64,000 nt of DNA from the NCBI GenBank assembly GCA_012845835.1, contig JABAKD010000016.1, forward strand, positions 20,689,196-20,753,195, given 5' to 3'. The notes under the pieces were generated by a model. It was not told where the DNA came from. It did no database searches and was given only the letters and a program-made list of their open reading frames with translations. Shown here piece after piece: positions 51,801 to 61,793 of this stretch. A program made the translations under genes and the position numbers. The stretch is from Undaria pinnatifida. Taxonomy: Eukaryota > Sar > Phaeophyceae > Laminariales > Alariaceae. Position 1 is the first letter of the stretch. Each line of letters begins with the position of its first letter.

Positions 51801-51840
51801 AGCTTGAAGCTCACACGTCGTCCTGCCGACGACGCCAGAT
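48836..51840 (-). other. Element A leader with primer-binding site and degenerate repeats
   Basis: Minus strand from 51840: ATC, then TGGCGTCGTCGGCAG as the likely primer-binding site. Between about 49550 and 50640 (plus-strand reading) a motif TTTGAGCAGCATAGAGCCTG recurs at least eight times in degenerate form, at roughly 70-130 bp intervals, often followed by TATGAC/GTAAAAAGCTGG-like sequence. No ORF with a domain. A 3-kb leader is long for an LTR element and may hold packaging or internal initiation signals. Confidence 0.6.
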
Positions 51841-52331
51841 TGTGAAGGAGTCGTGGTGCCGGATGTTGGGAGGGAAGGGACGCAGGGGTATCAGCTTCGC
51901 TTGGAGACAGCACCGGTTCTTCTTTGATGATTTCTTATTACTGGCGTTGAGCTATGAGAAGCTCGAAGGAGACAGGAAAGGGGAAGGAGTGAGAGCATGG
52001 GGGTGGGGTGAGGCTCACAGAGTTCGCTTCACCCTCCAGCATTGCTGCTGTGCTCTCTTCTGGACCTTTACCTATGGAACGTACAAGGAACGTTCTCCTA
52101 GGTGTGCTATATTCCCAAGAGCGCTTAACGCGCTTACTTCTACCTATCTTGTCCAGAGGAGGACGCTCCATTACCGAGAACGTTCTTGTGGTATAAGCTA
52201 GCTATTCTCTACGGGTTATCCGCTTCACTAAGAATATTCGGTTCTAAGGGAATCTTCTTGTGGCCAATAGACCGTTACTCTGCGGACTATCTTACCGAAT
52301 CTATTGCCCGCTATACCGACACTCTATTACA
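51841..52331 (-). repeat. Element A LTR (5' LTR in element orientation)
   Basis: 491 bp, TGTGAAGG...CTATTACA on the plus strand, followed by the target duplication ATAC. Confidence 0.93.
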
Positions 52332-52461
52332 ATACTCATAAGAGTCGAATAGCGGCAACGGAATGCACTCACGTGACCATTGTTCTCCATTAAAATTATG
52401 GGTCACTTGGGCTACCTCGTGGGGCCGACTCCAAGGGCTTGGATATTGTATGAAAAATATT

Positions 52462-52680
52462 TTAAGGACGTCAGCCGTGAGTTCGACGAATTTCGGGTCA
52501 ATACTCATCTTTGCAAGCTGCGTTGTTGTTACTTGTAATATGCTATATGGGTGAGTTTTTTATTGGGAGGGGTATTTTTTTGCTCCACTATAATGGTTTG
52601 TGTTGGTATTTTTACTTTAGGTGGGGAATTTGAGCTAGATCTAACATCATATCTATTTTATATATTTATTACTGTATGTA
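52462..52680 (+). repeat. GGACGTCAGCCG repeat family, copy
   Basis: It contains in order GGACGTCAGCCGTGAGTTCG, CGAATTTCGGGTCAATACTC, TTGCAAGCTGCGTTGTTG, TGCTATATGGGTGAG, TTGGGAGGGG, CCACTATAATGG, TTTAGGTGGGGAATTTGAG and CTAACATCATAT. The same blocks appear in the next copy 450 bp away. Confidence 0.7.
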
Positions 52681-52909
52681 GTTTCCACTGCTGTACTGCT
52701 CTATCATATGTATGGTATGTGGTTTATTTTGTTTTTCTCCCCCCCGCTTTAATATTGGGTGGAGAACGAATACAGAGTATATTAGTTATCAAATATGTCA
52801 AGATCAATACAGCATTCGAGAATAAAAGTCGGCTACTCCACAAAAAATCTCTGTGAGACACGAACCCACGGTTGCAAATTGATTCGCTGTCACTCTAACA
52901 TGTTATAAA

Positions 52910-53140
52910 AATATTTTCAGGACGTCAGGTGTGAGTTCGTCGAATTTCGGGTCAGTGCTCAAATTGTCAACCTGATTGTTGGTACTTGTAATATACTATG
53001 TGGGTGAATTCTTCTTAATGGGAGAGGACCTATTCTTGAAAAATAAAAAGTTTTTCTCCACTACAATGATTGGTGTTGGTATTTGTACTTTAGGTGGGGA
53101 ATTTTGAAGTAGCTCTAACATCATATCTGATATATAAATA
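52910..53140 (+). repeat. GGACGTCAGCCG repeat family, copy
   Basis: Diverged copy with the same block order: GGACGTCAGGTGTGAGTTCG, GAATTTCGGGTCA, TTGTTGGTACTTGTAATATA, GGGAGAGGACC, CCACTACAATG, TTTAGGTGGGGAATTTTGA and CTAACATCATATC. Confidence 0.65.
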
Positions 53141-53269
53141 TATTTATGTGGTTTCCACTATATTGCCCTACTATATGTATAGTGGATGCTTTGCGGATGG
53201 ATGGCTTGGTCAGGATTGTTGGTACTCGTGGTTAAGTGCGTAAGTTTGCTCTACCTGGCGTTGGTTCTA

Positions 53270-53990
53270 TTGCTATTTTTTTATTGATTTGTATATTAAT
53301 TTATTTATTGATGTATTTGTTTATTTTTTTCTTTATTGATGTCTTCATTTATTTCAAGATTTATTCGAGAATTTGTTTATCAAGTAGTTATTAATGAATT
53401 TGATAATTAATGAATTAATTAATTACCTATTTATTTATTTCTTAATTCATAATATATATATATTTTATGTATTTATTTTTTTGATTAAAGTTTTATTCAT
53501 TTATTCATTTATATCTTTATATACTTATTCATTTATTTATTTATTAATAATTAAATAATTAATCAGTTTATTTATTTATTTATTATTTTTTCCAAAAATT
53601 CATTTTTTGCTTTTTTAAATTTATTTATTTTTTACTTACTTAATTATTTTATTTTATTGATGAATTCATTTTTTTTTTTTTTTTTCATGTAAATATATTT
53701 TTTATTGATTAAGTTATTAAATATTTATTTCTTTTTTATTCAATTATTTATTTATTTATTTATCCATTCATTCATGTATTTATATTTATTTTATATTTAT
53801 TTCTAAATTTTTTTTTTCAGGAATTTATTTGTTCATTGATTTTTGTATCTATAAATATTTTTTTTTTATAAATATATATTTTTTATAAATATATATATTT
53901 TTTATTTTATTTTTTTATTATATTTTTTTAATTTTTTTTTCTTTTTTATATATATATCGTTTATTTATTCGTTTATTTATTTATTCATTC
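53270..53990. other. Extremely AT-rich block (TTTAT/TATT-type)
   Basis: About 700 bp made almost wholly of A and T, in degenerate TTTATTTA units with poly-T runs. The transition on both sides is sharp. No ORF longer than a few codons. It could be a degenerate satellite, a scaffold-attachment-type sequence or an organelle-derived fragment; the sequence alone does not decide. Confidence 0.8.
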
Positions 53991-54099
53991 ATTAATAATG
54001 TATGTTTTTATCGATATTTTTTTGTGTGGAGGACAGGTTTTGGGGAAAGTTCGTAGAATGGTCGTGGCACATAGTGTACCCATGGAAGATACACCAGAA

Positions 54100-54700
54100 G
54101 TGTTATCATATCTGAGTATTTTTACGAGAACGGGAGAACTCGGCATAATAACCGAACCTCCTTGAAGTCGAGCCGGGCCTTGTTTGCCCGCCCGAACCTC
54201 ACTCGATCTATCTCTTCTCCACGCTGGTAACCCCACGTGGAGGGCTCTCTCCTTGCCCTAAATATAAGAAGGAAAAGTGCAGCCCTCGGTAGCGGGTGTG
54301 AAGTTAAAGGTGGGGTACACAGAGTGCCCCCTGCAGGTCTGCCAATTGAGCAGGTCCTCGGAGAGTACTCACTTTCTTTTCCTTCGTAGAGACGTTGCTT
54401 TATTCGTTTCCACCAGAGCCCCGGATAGCTTCTGAGATCGGAGGGGCGTGCCTCCGATCTACTTCCTAACTTTCCCGGATTTAAAAGGCCAGTCTTATCA
54501 TACGAAACCTATTCAAACGATCTCAAATTCGGATAATTACAGGCATTTCGAGGCCGTGCCTCAACACTAGCCCACCCTGATGAGTCGTATATGCAGAAAT
54601 ATGGGAGATTCGGGGAAACTCCGGTTCAACGAACTAGAGACCATGAGTCGAAGATGCGGCTCCTCAAAACCCACTCCAACACCTCTAACCGTCTGGCTAC
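54100..54700 (-). mobile_element. LTR remnant related to element A
   Basis: At 54567 the sequence TAGCCCACCCTGATGAGTCG plus TATATGCAG follows a CAACA end, exactly as TAGCCCACCCTGAATAGTCG plus TATATGCAG follows the element A LTR at 37045. A shared GTCGAAGATGCGGCT block follows in both. The LTR sequence itself differs from that of element A. It therefore looks like the 3' LTR and adjacent internal end of a related, truncated element. Its outer boundary was not found. Confidence 0.5.
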
Positions 54701-54940
54701 GAGCTGGGCCGGGCAAGAAGCTAACATTTCTTCAGAAAAGCATATCTCTGCTGCTCCTAACTCGTTTCCCAAACCGAAAAGACTGCTGAAATCCTTGAAC
54801 TCAGGGCTGCAACAGAGAGCCCTCCACAAGCCCTGTACGAGTTGGTTGTACAAACGAAGGGAAACTGACCAATCACAGCACGCTATGATGCGGCGTGAAA
54901 GCGGCGTGAAACCGTCATTTCCGCGCGATTTTTTTGAAAA

Positions 54941-55420
54941 ATGCGGCGGAATTGCAAGTGGTGGTCAAAACAGCAGCAGCAACAACAGCAGCAGCAAGGC
55001 AACGCTCTCTTGCCAGCGCGCTGTGCCGCGACACCGCACATGCCTGACGTGATAGAGTGGAAGAGGACCTCCGTCCCTACCGTAATCCATGACAAAACCC
55101 GGAAGAAGTGGCGGCTGTCGCTGCAATACACGCACAGCAAGAAGAAACGAACTCAGCGGCAATTATCACGGCTTTTCGACACGCGAGAGGAGGCTGAGGA
55201 ATGCTCCAGTTGGTGGAGATTGAGCTGGGAACAAGGCCACAAGGGCACGAAGATCGACCCGGGCACTCTTGCCGACGAAGCCTCAAGCATGGATACTGAG
55301 ATTCCTCAAGTTGTGGAGCTTTGCAGAGATGTGTACGTAACATTGCTGTCGAGCGTACCACCGATTTCCAGCAACACCATGTTCTCGCAGGTGCATGCCG
55401 TTGGGGTTGCTCGAGTATGA
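54941..55420 (+). other. Unassigned ORF, 159 codons, possible DNA-binding-like segment
   Basis: ATG start, a short poly-Gln run from a CAG microsatellite, then a basic segment ending in RLFDTREEAEECSSWW. The W...tFDT.EEA pattern is loosely like AP2/ERF or recombinase arm-binding folds; this is a weak resemblance. It is followed by an acidic, helix-like part and stops just before the minisatellite. It may be one exon of a gene or chance. No splice partner was identified. Confidence 0.3.
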
Positions 55421-55555
55421 TGCGCACCCGTGCATACCGAACAACTGCTCAACAACGAGTTGCAGCGCTCCTTACGTTGCTGTACCACATGCGCTGCCGC
55501 TGTAGTGTTGTATTCCGTGACTACCTGTACGTTTGTTTACCAGCGCACACATGCA

Positions 55556-55849
55556 GCAGTCTCCACTGCTGCTGTGCAGCACCTGTGCAGACCGCTGTTT
55601 TACAGCAGTCTCCACTGCTGCTGTGCAGCACCTGTGCAGACCGCTGTTTTACAGCAGTCTCCACTGCTGCTGTGCAGCAGCAGTGCAGACCGCTGTTTTA
55701 CAGCTGTCTCCACTGCTGCTGCACAGCAGCAGTGCAGACCGCTGTTTTACAGCTGTCTCCACTGCTGCTGTGCAGCACCTGTGCAGACAGCTGTTTTACA
55801 GCAGTCTCCACTGCTGCTGTGCAGCACCTGTGCAGACCGCTGTTTTACT
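55556..55849. repeat. 49-bp minisatellite, six units
   Basis: Six head-to-tail units of 49 bp (55556, 55605, 55654, 55703, 55752, 55801) with the blocks GCAGTCTCCACTGCTGCTG, TGCAGCACCTGTGCAGACC and GCTGTTTTACA. Units differ by a few substitutions (CACCTG/CAGCAG; GCAGTC/GCTGTC). CTGCTG/CAGCAG blocks allow hairpins. As 49 is not a multiple of three, each frame reads the repeat in turn and all three plus frames stay open, which explains three overlapping ORFs that are not taken as genes. Confidence 0.92.
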
Positions 55850-56369
55850 GCTGTATTTGATCGCTGTGTGATGGTGCGTGGTGGGTCTGATGAAACGAAT
55901 GAATTCTCCCAAGGTGTCGAAGTGGCGTCTGCCCGGTAGATGCAAGTACTTGCAGGTTGCGGTAGGTTCCCGTTGCTGGTTGCTCGTGTTCATACAGGGG
56001 TGTTCTTACATACAGGGAGTGCTCGCGATAGCGTACGAGTATTGTTTGGAGTGATCCGGGCGTTTTTTGTACGAGAAATGACCAGCGCGAGCATTCGTAC
56101 GCGTCATTCCGAAGATATTCTCGTGGAGTGAAACAAGAATGTAGCCAGCCTGCTGCGCAGTAAAGTACCTATCATACTAATGAAACAGATTTTATCACCG
56201 TGTATTCCTGTTGCAGCTGAACCCAAACGTCTTGAAATGCAATGCGCACGCATTGCACGAGCTTCTCCAAGTGCAAACATGACATTACTGGGACAGTGGA
56301 GGGCGTATTCGCCACCGAATCGATGGTGGGAATTTTGCTCACGGCAGAGGTGAATCACAAATTCGCGGT

Positions 56370-56636
56370 GCCCCGCTCAGTTTTTCGAGTTCGAACCTGA
56401 AATTTTGACACGTGATTCGTATCAATATTTTCAACACACGCAATGTTGATCACGTCGAAAACAAAAAATCTCCCGGACTTACGGCGGGTCAAAAGAATTC
56501 TGAAATCATGAAATCGAGGGAAAATGCTCCGAAAAAAAGAATCTTTTTTTGATCAGCATTCATTCAGTGTTTTTGTAAGCTTGACAAGAATCACGTCTCA
56601 AATTTTCAGATCCGAACTCGAAAAATTGAGCGGGGC
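56370..56636. mobile_element. Foldback element with ~56-bp inverted arms
   Basis: Left arm 56370-56425 starts GCCCCGCTCAGTTTTTCGAG. The right arm 56581-56636, read on the opposite strand, starts GCCCCGCTCAATTTTTCGAG and continues TTCGGATCTGAAA. The arms match at most positions and enclose about 155 bp without coding signal. The 119-codon ORF overlapping the right arm is therefore doubtful. Confidence 0.65.
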
Positions 56637-57119
56637 AGAGCGAAATCAAGCTTTTTTCAGCTTCTTGCCCGGCCCAGCTCGTATGGAGCCAGAAACACGC
56701 GAAGAAAAGCAGTTGAAAGAAACGCAGACCCTACAACAAGGCAAAAGTCAACCATCAAAACCCTGCCGTGTGCCGCCGCTGTGGCGGGGGGGGGCAGAAA
56801 AGGCTCTATCTAGAACCTACCGCATGCCGCCGGTGTGGCGGGAGGGGGCAAGAAAGGCTCTACGGCAAACCAACTACAGATAAGGTACTATGGCGAGGCG
56901 AGCCCTCGTCGATATGGAGGGGAACACAGACGCTAATAGAAGGGAAAAAGGTCATGCGAAAAACCTCCCGCGGGCCATCGGCAAGACGGGGGGTTAGACG
57001 AGGAAACGACAAATACCCGGGATGAAAGGTGGCAACACTTACAGCCCCGTTAGGGGGGGAAGCGTTCAGACGAAAAAAACAGAGTAAAACAAATACAACA
57101 CACAAAAGATATAAGATGA
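56637..57119. other. Short tandem repeat and flank of element C
   Basis: Two units of about 56 bp (about 56765-56875) share TGCCGCCGSTGTGGCGGG and AAGGCTCTA. The rest is purine-rich and shows no gene. The element C target duplication GATGA ends it (57115-57119). Confidence 0.5.
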
Positions 57120-57976
57120 TGTTGATTCTTAGATGAAGCTCTCGAGGCTATAACCTATTGATAGCTGCTTGATGCGTCGACGCGAGACAAGGCTGATAAC
57201 CTGTTGATTATAACCTATTGAACTTAGATGGCATGTGGCGTGTATCAGCTCTCTTGGCTGGTGTACGCTCGTAGGCTCGCTTTCGGATGACCCGATGAAG
57301 ACACAGCCTATATATATGATGTGAGGCAAACGAAGGCCACGGTTAGGTGAGCCTGTAAGAGCAGAGAGCTCGAGCAGAGAAGATGTTGTTCGGTGACCCC
57401 AGGCCGATATGTTGATTGATGATTTAGTTGCTCAGCAGATGAGAGCTGATGGTGAGCAAAGAGGAGTGATCGAGGTGGGCCTGATCATCACCTGATCGAG
57501 ACGGCACAACGCCTTATTCTACGGACCGATGTACTCTACGGGTAGTTGTCTGATCCACCTACAGCAACGTTTCCTGAGGCTTCCTCGTGGTCCACCGTAC
57601 CTATGGCAACGTTCCCTGAGGTTTGCTTCTGGGAGCTTAGCTACGTCAACGCCCCAACAGTAGTCAACCTGAAATCATATTCCGCGAATGTTGCTACCAG
57701 GTACTTATTCCGCCGCATTTATTTGATTACACCGCACTACTCGTACGTACTACATGTACCAGCTTTTGGATATGACTAACCAGCAAGCTGCTGTGCATCA
57801 TGTATCCAAGATATTGCAGCTGAGACTTGTGCTTGCTACGAGCTGCATCGATAAACGACAACACTCAGACTTGTTAAAACTGTCTGTTGTACGAACAACT
57901 CGCAATGTGTACCAGATGACTTTTAAGTGTTATCAAGTAACGACATGATGGTTACTGACGAGTAGCATCTCTAATA
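57120..57976 (-). repeat. Element C LTR (3' LTR in element orientation)
   Basis: 857 bp, TGTTGATT...CTCTAATA on the plus strand. It is highly similar to the other LTR with scattered single-base differences and a 3-base indel near 57487, so it is older than elements A and B. Confidence 0.88.
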
Positions 57977-58901
57977 CATCCTCCCGTTAAGTTAACACTT
58001 TATCACTCTGCGTTACATGCTAAAAAACTCCATAACAGAAATGCATGCAGCAACATTGATAAATGTTGGGAAAAATGTTTTGCGTAGAGCAAACTCATCT
58101 TGCTAAAATACCCGAAGATTGAACACAAAATAAGCGGACACGAAAAATCCTGCTCTGACGCTATACGTGCTTCTGCATATTTATGCAAGTTAACTTACTA
58201 GCTCACAATGCTAGAATCATCAGACGTGAACTATATTCCAATCGCTTAATCAACCACCAAGGAATAGAAGATGTTTGTAGTAGTCTAAAACAGTGAAATG
58301 TGTTCATCATTCCGCAACAATCATAGGAGTGAACAGCCTACCAATGTTTCTGCCGCCCTCAAACAAAGGAACAAAGGGGCACTGCCAGCGATTTACAGCT
58401 GGATAAGACCACATATTGTACAGAGACATCACCTCTCGTTTATCTTAACATTCCGTGTGTACTTGACCAGGTGGCGGGGTTTTCCGTCCGTACATATCCT
58501 GAAGTACCGGAGATGGCGTAGTCAAATGTAAAATTGAACTGTCCAGTCGATATTGCCTATTCGACTTGTACCCTTACTTGGTACTAACTGCGATATTTCG
58601 CAATTTGCAAACCGTGCACAACACCGGTCGTTGTCTCTGCTCGCCCCGTACAAAGAGAACATGCGACACTCTACGTACAGCTTTGGTAAAGAGATAACGC
58701 ATTTCACACTTCCAGTGGCTTGACCTTCTTGGTGTAGACGTTGTCGGTGTAGACGTTGTTGATGTAGACGTCGTTAGATGTGCTTGATCTGTCGTTCGTC
58801 GCTTGGACTTAGAGGCTTAACTTCATCTTGAAGTTGGAGAGGTAGGTAGACATATTTATCTCTAAACCTATTGCCGTCATCGGCTCCGCCTCGACTGTTA
58901 A
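57977..58901 (-). other. Element C 3' internal region, non-coding
   Basis: AT-richer sequence between the ORF stop and the LTR. A short tandem GTAGACGTTGTYGGT-like unit lies at about 58735-58775. No integrase or RT motif was found on either strand. Confidence 0.5.
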
Positions 58902-61793
58902 TTATGCAGCCAGTCTCTGCGCCTTGGCCTCAATGTTTATGGGCTCGTCGTTCAGGATGGAGAGGAAGATTGAGGTTGGCTTGCGGGTGTACACGAATGC
59001 CGGAGATGTTGCCAGTGGCTTTTGATCGTCCTGTGTTGATTCCGAAGATCCTGTCTCGGGGTTTGCCCGTGGCTGTCCTTTTGTTGTTTTGAGCGTGTGA
59101 ACCTTCTCCCGACGGTCTATTTCGTTGTTGAGCTGGGCTCCAAGGCTTGGCTCAAAAATAGCTGATGTGATTTCGGGTGTAGCGGACATTGTCGATCCGT
59201 CGACCCTTGGCTCAGCTGATGGTCCGGTAGTCCCAGATGGCGATGACCCAGCGACTCCAATGGTCCCATGTGATGCTGTTGGTCCAGCTGATACTCCAGT
59301 GATCCCAGATGTATTTGATCCAGTGATCCCAGAAGCAGTGGCTCCGATGTGAAATGGTGATCCAGATGACGTTACTCCGAAAATCCCATGCGAAGATGCT
59401 TTGGAGATCCCAGCTCCGGTAATTCCGGTTCCGGTGATTCCAGGCGATGCTGATCCGTAAAGTAGATGGCATCTTAGTGTATCGTTGGGGATTTTAATCA
59501 CCCGGTTTTCCTCCTCCGAGATCCGAAACGGGTCTCTCTCGGTGCAGGTGAAGTTTAAACACGTGGTCGGTGCGGTTGTCCCCGATGCTCCTGTTGCGTG
59601 CGTGTTGTCGAAGGTATCCTCGACTCTTGGATTGGGTCTTGTACTGGCGGTCTCGAGTACATCCGGTGCGGCCCCAGTTGTAGTAGAATGTGCGTCCCCG
59701 GGCGTAATAGCAGGTGTGATTCCTGTCAAGGACACTCCAACTTCTTGCGGTAGTGCTCCAGCCCTTGATGACGATTCTCCAATCTCTGGTGATGATGACT
59801 CTTCTTCTGATGAGGATGCTCCAGCTCCCGTCGATGACGCTCCGGCTGTTGTCGATGACGTTTCCTCTCCCAGAAGGTTGTTCTCGTAGTAGTGTAGCAT
59901 GACCTGGACTAGAGCACAAAAGCGCTCCGTCTCAGTGACAATGGCTTTCTCGGGCTTGTCCGGGACTTGCGCATGTTGGCGCTCAGTCTTCGTGACAGTA
60001 GCCTCTTTAGGCGTGTTGTTTCCGCCTGACGGTGTGCACTCCTTTTGGGTCGCGTGATTCTGTCCATACCGCGCGGATGCCCTCTTTCGTTGGGGCGTTA
60101 CCGTCGTGGTGTGCTCCATGGCTATGCTGGAGTTGGTGCAGAATTCTTGGATCTCTTCGAAGGTGCAAACGCCTTGATTGGCGTCGTTGCTTGCCTGTGC
60201 TGCAGGAACTACAGCAGGCGTTGATGACGTATCAGCCGTGTCGCCCAGGGTGCGAAGAAATACGTCGTAAGAGCATATGCCCTTGTCCTCTGGGTGTTGG
60301 GTGAGCGGAAGCGAAGTGCTGCTGTCGAACTGCAAGTGGGGGTTTCCTGTCTCGAGGATAGTGCTTACCCCTGATTGCATTGCTTTGATGGAGGAGAAGA
60401 CGTTGCGTCCCAGTCCAGGTACGAACATGGCCGAGATGCGAACAGGAACACGCTTGCCAGCCTGGTCGGTGATGTATCCCCAGATGGTGCCTGTTGCTGT
60501 TGCGAATACGTTCTTCCCGTTGGTCATGATGGTCTTCGGATCCTTTAGCTTCTTGTAATCCTTCATGCTTTTCCGCAGTATCGGAATCAGCTCCTCGTCT
60601 ATCAGGTGGTCCGACGCGCCGCTGTCTACAAGCATCGTGAACCTGTCGCTGTTGGGGTGAAAACCCCTGTTGCCGTTACCATTGGGGTGAAAACCCTTGG
60701 GGTGAAAACCCCTGTTGCCGCTACCAGCTAGCGGCCCTGTAAACGCGAATCCCTCTGCGAAACCATCGCCGAAGTTGAGGGATGGCTGTTCGCCGTCGTT
60801 GGGGCGCGTGCTCGCGCCCTGTACAGCAGAGGCAGTGTGAGCGCGTCCACTCTGCGGTGGGCGTGGCGCTCCTTGCTTGTAGCATTCCGTGTCGTCGTGC
60901 GAGGCAGTTTTGTGTACAGAACACCACTTGTGCTCAGCTCCATCGTTGGATGCTGCCTTGCCGTTTGAAGATTCCTTGTTCTTCTGCTTGTTGTGGGCGC
61001 CAGTGGACTTGCTGTCGTTGTCGTCCTTCCTTTTCCAGCAGTTGCGGGCGTAGTGCCCTTGCTTTCCGCAATGACTGCAAGTCGATGCCGCAGTCATGGC
61101 TACGCCACGACCAGCGATCCTGGTGTCGCTGTTGCGGGAAAGATCATCCAAGTAAAGATGGCGCATCGTGCGTTGCATCTGGTCGATGTCGAAAGTCGGG
61201 TCTCGATACATCATCACCTTGATGTCCTTGTACTCCGCCGTGAATCCTTGTACACAGATGTCCTTGAATCTGCGGTCGGAAATCATCTCGCCCATTTTCT
61301 CTAGCTCAGAGCGCGCGAGCGTCTTTTCCATAAAGTAGGAGTCCGGGTCTTCTCCTTGCTCCATGTTGGTGTTGACGAGCTTGTCCATTTTCGCCCGGAT
61401 CACTTCGTCAGTGACCTTGTCGTACTTCGAGACAAGTTCTTGTAGGGCCTTTTGTCCGTCACCGGTCGTCCCAGTCTCATCCTCGTGCTTGAGTACAAGT
61501 AGAGATGCTGGTTTTTCCGTTAGTAGAAAAAGTATGGCGTACAGATCTTGATTTGCCCTTTCATAAGCTGCGATTTCTTGTGCGAGTGCCGGTGAAGATC
61601 CCGTACCGGCCGTCGCTTCGGTCGGTCGAGGATGCCCGTTAATGAGGTTAGCGATATCGCGTCTGGATACTCCAATTACAACCGCCAATCGTTTATGCCA
61701 ATCTTGAAAATCAGCTGGGCTGCGCCCATCGAACGTCCTTAGTCCTTTAATGGCGTTGGCGAATGAAGTACTGCTGCTGTTGGATTCCCCCAT
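58902..61793 (-). CDS. Element C Gag-protease (copia type)
   Basis: 963 residues. The N-terminal Gag domain (about 1-225) has the copia/UBN2-like pattern FDGRSPADFQDWHKRL and later DPDSYFMEKTLARSELEKMG. A zinc knuckle CSHCGKQGHYARNC lies at 239-252, and a second Cys/His group follows (C291, H294, H299, C304). A GFHPNGN-type repeat (361-380) leads to the aspartic protease with LVDSGASDHLI (388-398) and its end MFVPGLGRNVFSSIKAM. In copia elements the GAG-pre-integrase and integrase should follow. Here there are about 450 residues of Ser/Thr/Gly-rich linker with TGITGAGIS-like repeats, then a short charged end and a stop. The frame is fully open, so the shortened form has probably been kept functional. 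Polymerase must come from another element. Confidence 0.88.
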   Translation of the reverse strand: MGESNSSSTSFANAIKGLRTFDGRSPADFQDWHKRLAVVIGVSRRDIANLINGHPRPTEATAGTGSSPALAQEIAAYERANQDLYAILFLLTEKPASLLVLKHEDETGTTGDGQKALQELVSKYDKVTDEVIRAKMDKLVNTNMEQGEDPDSYFMEKTLARSELEKMGEMISDRRFKDICVQGFTAEYKDIKVMMYRDPTFDIDQMQRTMRHLYLDDLSRNSDTRIAGRGVAMTAASTCSHCGKQGHYARNCWKRKDDNDSKSTGAHNKQKNKESSNGKAASNDGAEHKWCSVHKTASHDDTECYKQGAPRPPQSGRAHTASAVQGASTRPNDGEQPSLNFGDGFAEGFAFTGPLAGSGNRGFHPKGFHPNGNGNRGFHPNSDRFTMLVDSGASDHLIDEELIPILRKSMKDYKKLKDPKTIMTNGKNVFATATGTIWGYITDQAGKRVPVRISAMFVPGLGRNVFSSIKAMQSGVSTILETGNPHLQFDSSTSLPLTQHPEDKGICSYDVFLRTLGDTADTSSTPAVVPAAQASNDANQGVCTFEEIQEFCTNSSIAMEHTTTVTPQRKRASARYGQNHATQKECTPSGGNNTPKEATVTKTERQHAQVPDKPEKAIVTETERFCALVQVMLHYYENNLLGEETSSTTAGASSTGAGASSSEEESSSPEIGESSSRAGALPQEVGVSLTGITPAITPGDAHSTTTGAAPDVLETASTRPNPRVEDTFDNTHATGASGTTAPTTCLNFTCTERDPFRISEEENRVIKIPNDTLRCHLLYGSASPGITGTGITGAGISKASSHGIFGVTSSGSPFHIGATASGITGSNTSGITGVSAGPTASHGTIGVAGSSPSGTTGPSAEPRVDGSTMSATPEITSAIFEPSLGAQLNNEIDRREKVHTLKTTKGQPRANPETGSSESTQDDQKPLATSPAFVYTRKPTSIFLSILNDEPINIEAKAQRLAA

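Larger units (their letters stand above)
36554..52331 (-). mobile_element. LTR element A: complete 15.8-kb Ty3/gypsy element with NADAR and chromodomain
   Basis: 491-bp LTRs, identical by eye, start TGTGAAGG and end CTATTACA on the plus strand and are flanked by ATAC on both sides (36550-36553 and 52332-52335). On the minus strand the order is: LTR, a primer-binding-like site (ATC then TGGCGTCGTCGGCAG), a 3.0-kb leader with degenerate repeats, gag (915 aa), one UGA, pol (2343 aa, plus 28 codons to the UGA), a 1.9-kb 3' region with degenerate repeats, LTR. Pol order is NADAR, protease, RT, RNase H, integrase, chromodomain, Tudor-like. All catalytic residues checked are present. Identical LTRs and open frames imply a very recent and probably competent insertion. 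Confidence 0.92.

Noticed and set aside
55321-55939. Three overlapping Cys/Leu-rich ORFs of 112-179 codons
   Set aside because: They are produced by the 49-bp minisatellite, which lacks stops in all plus frames.
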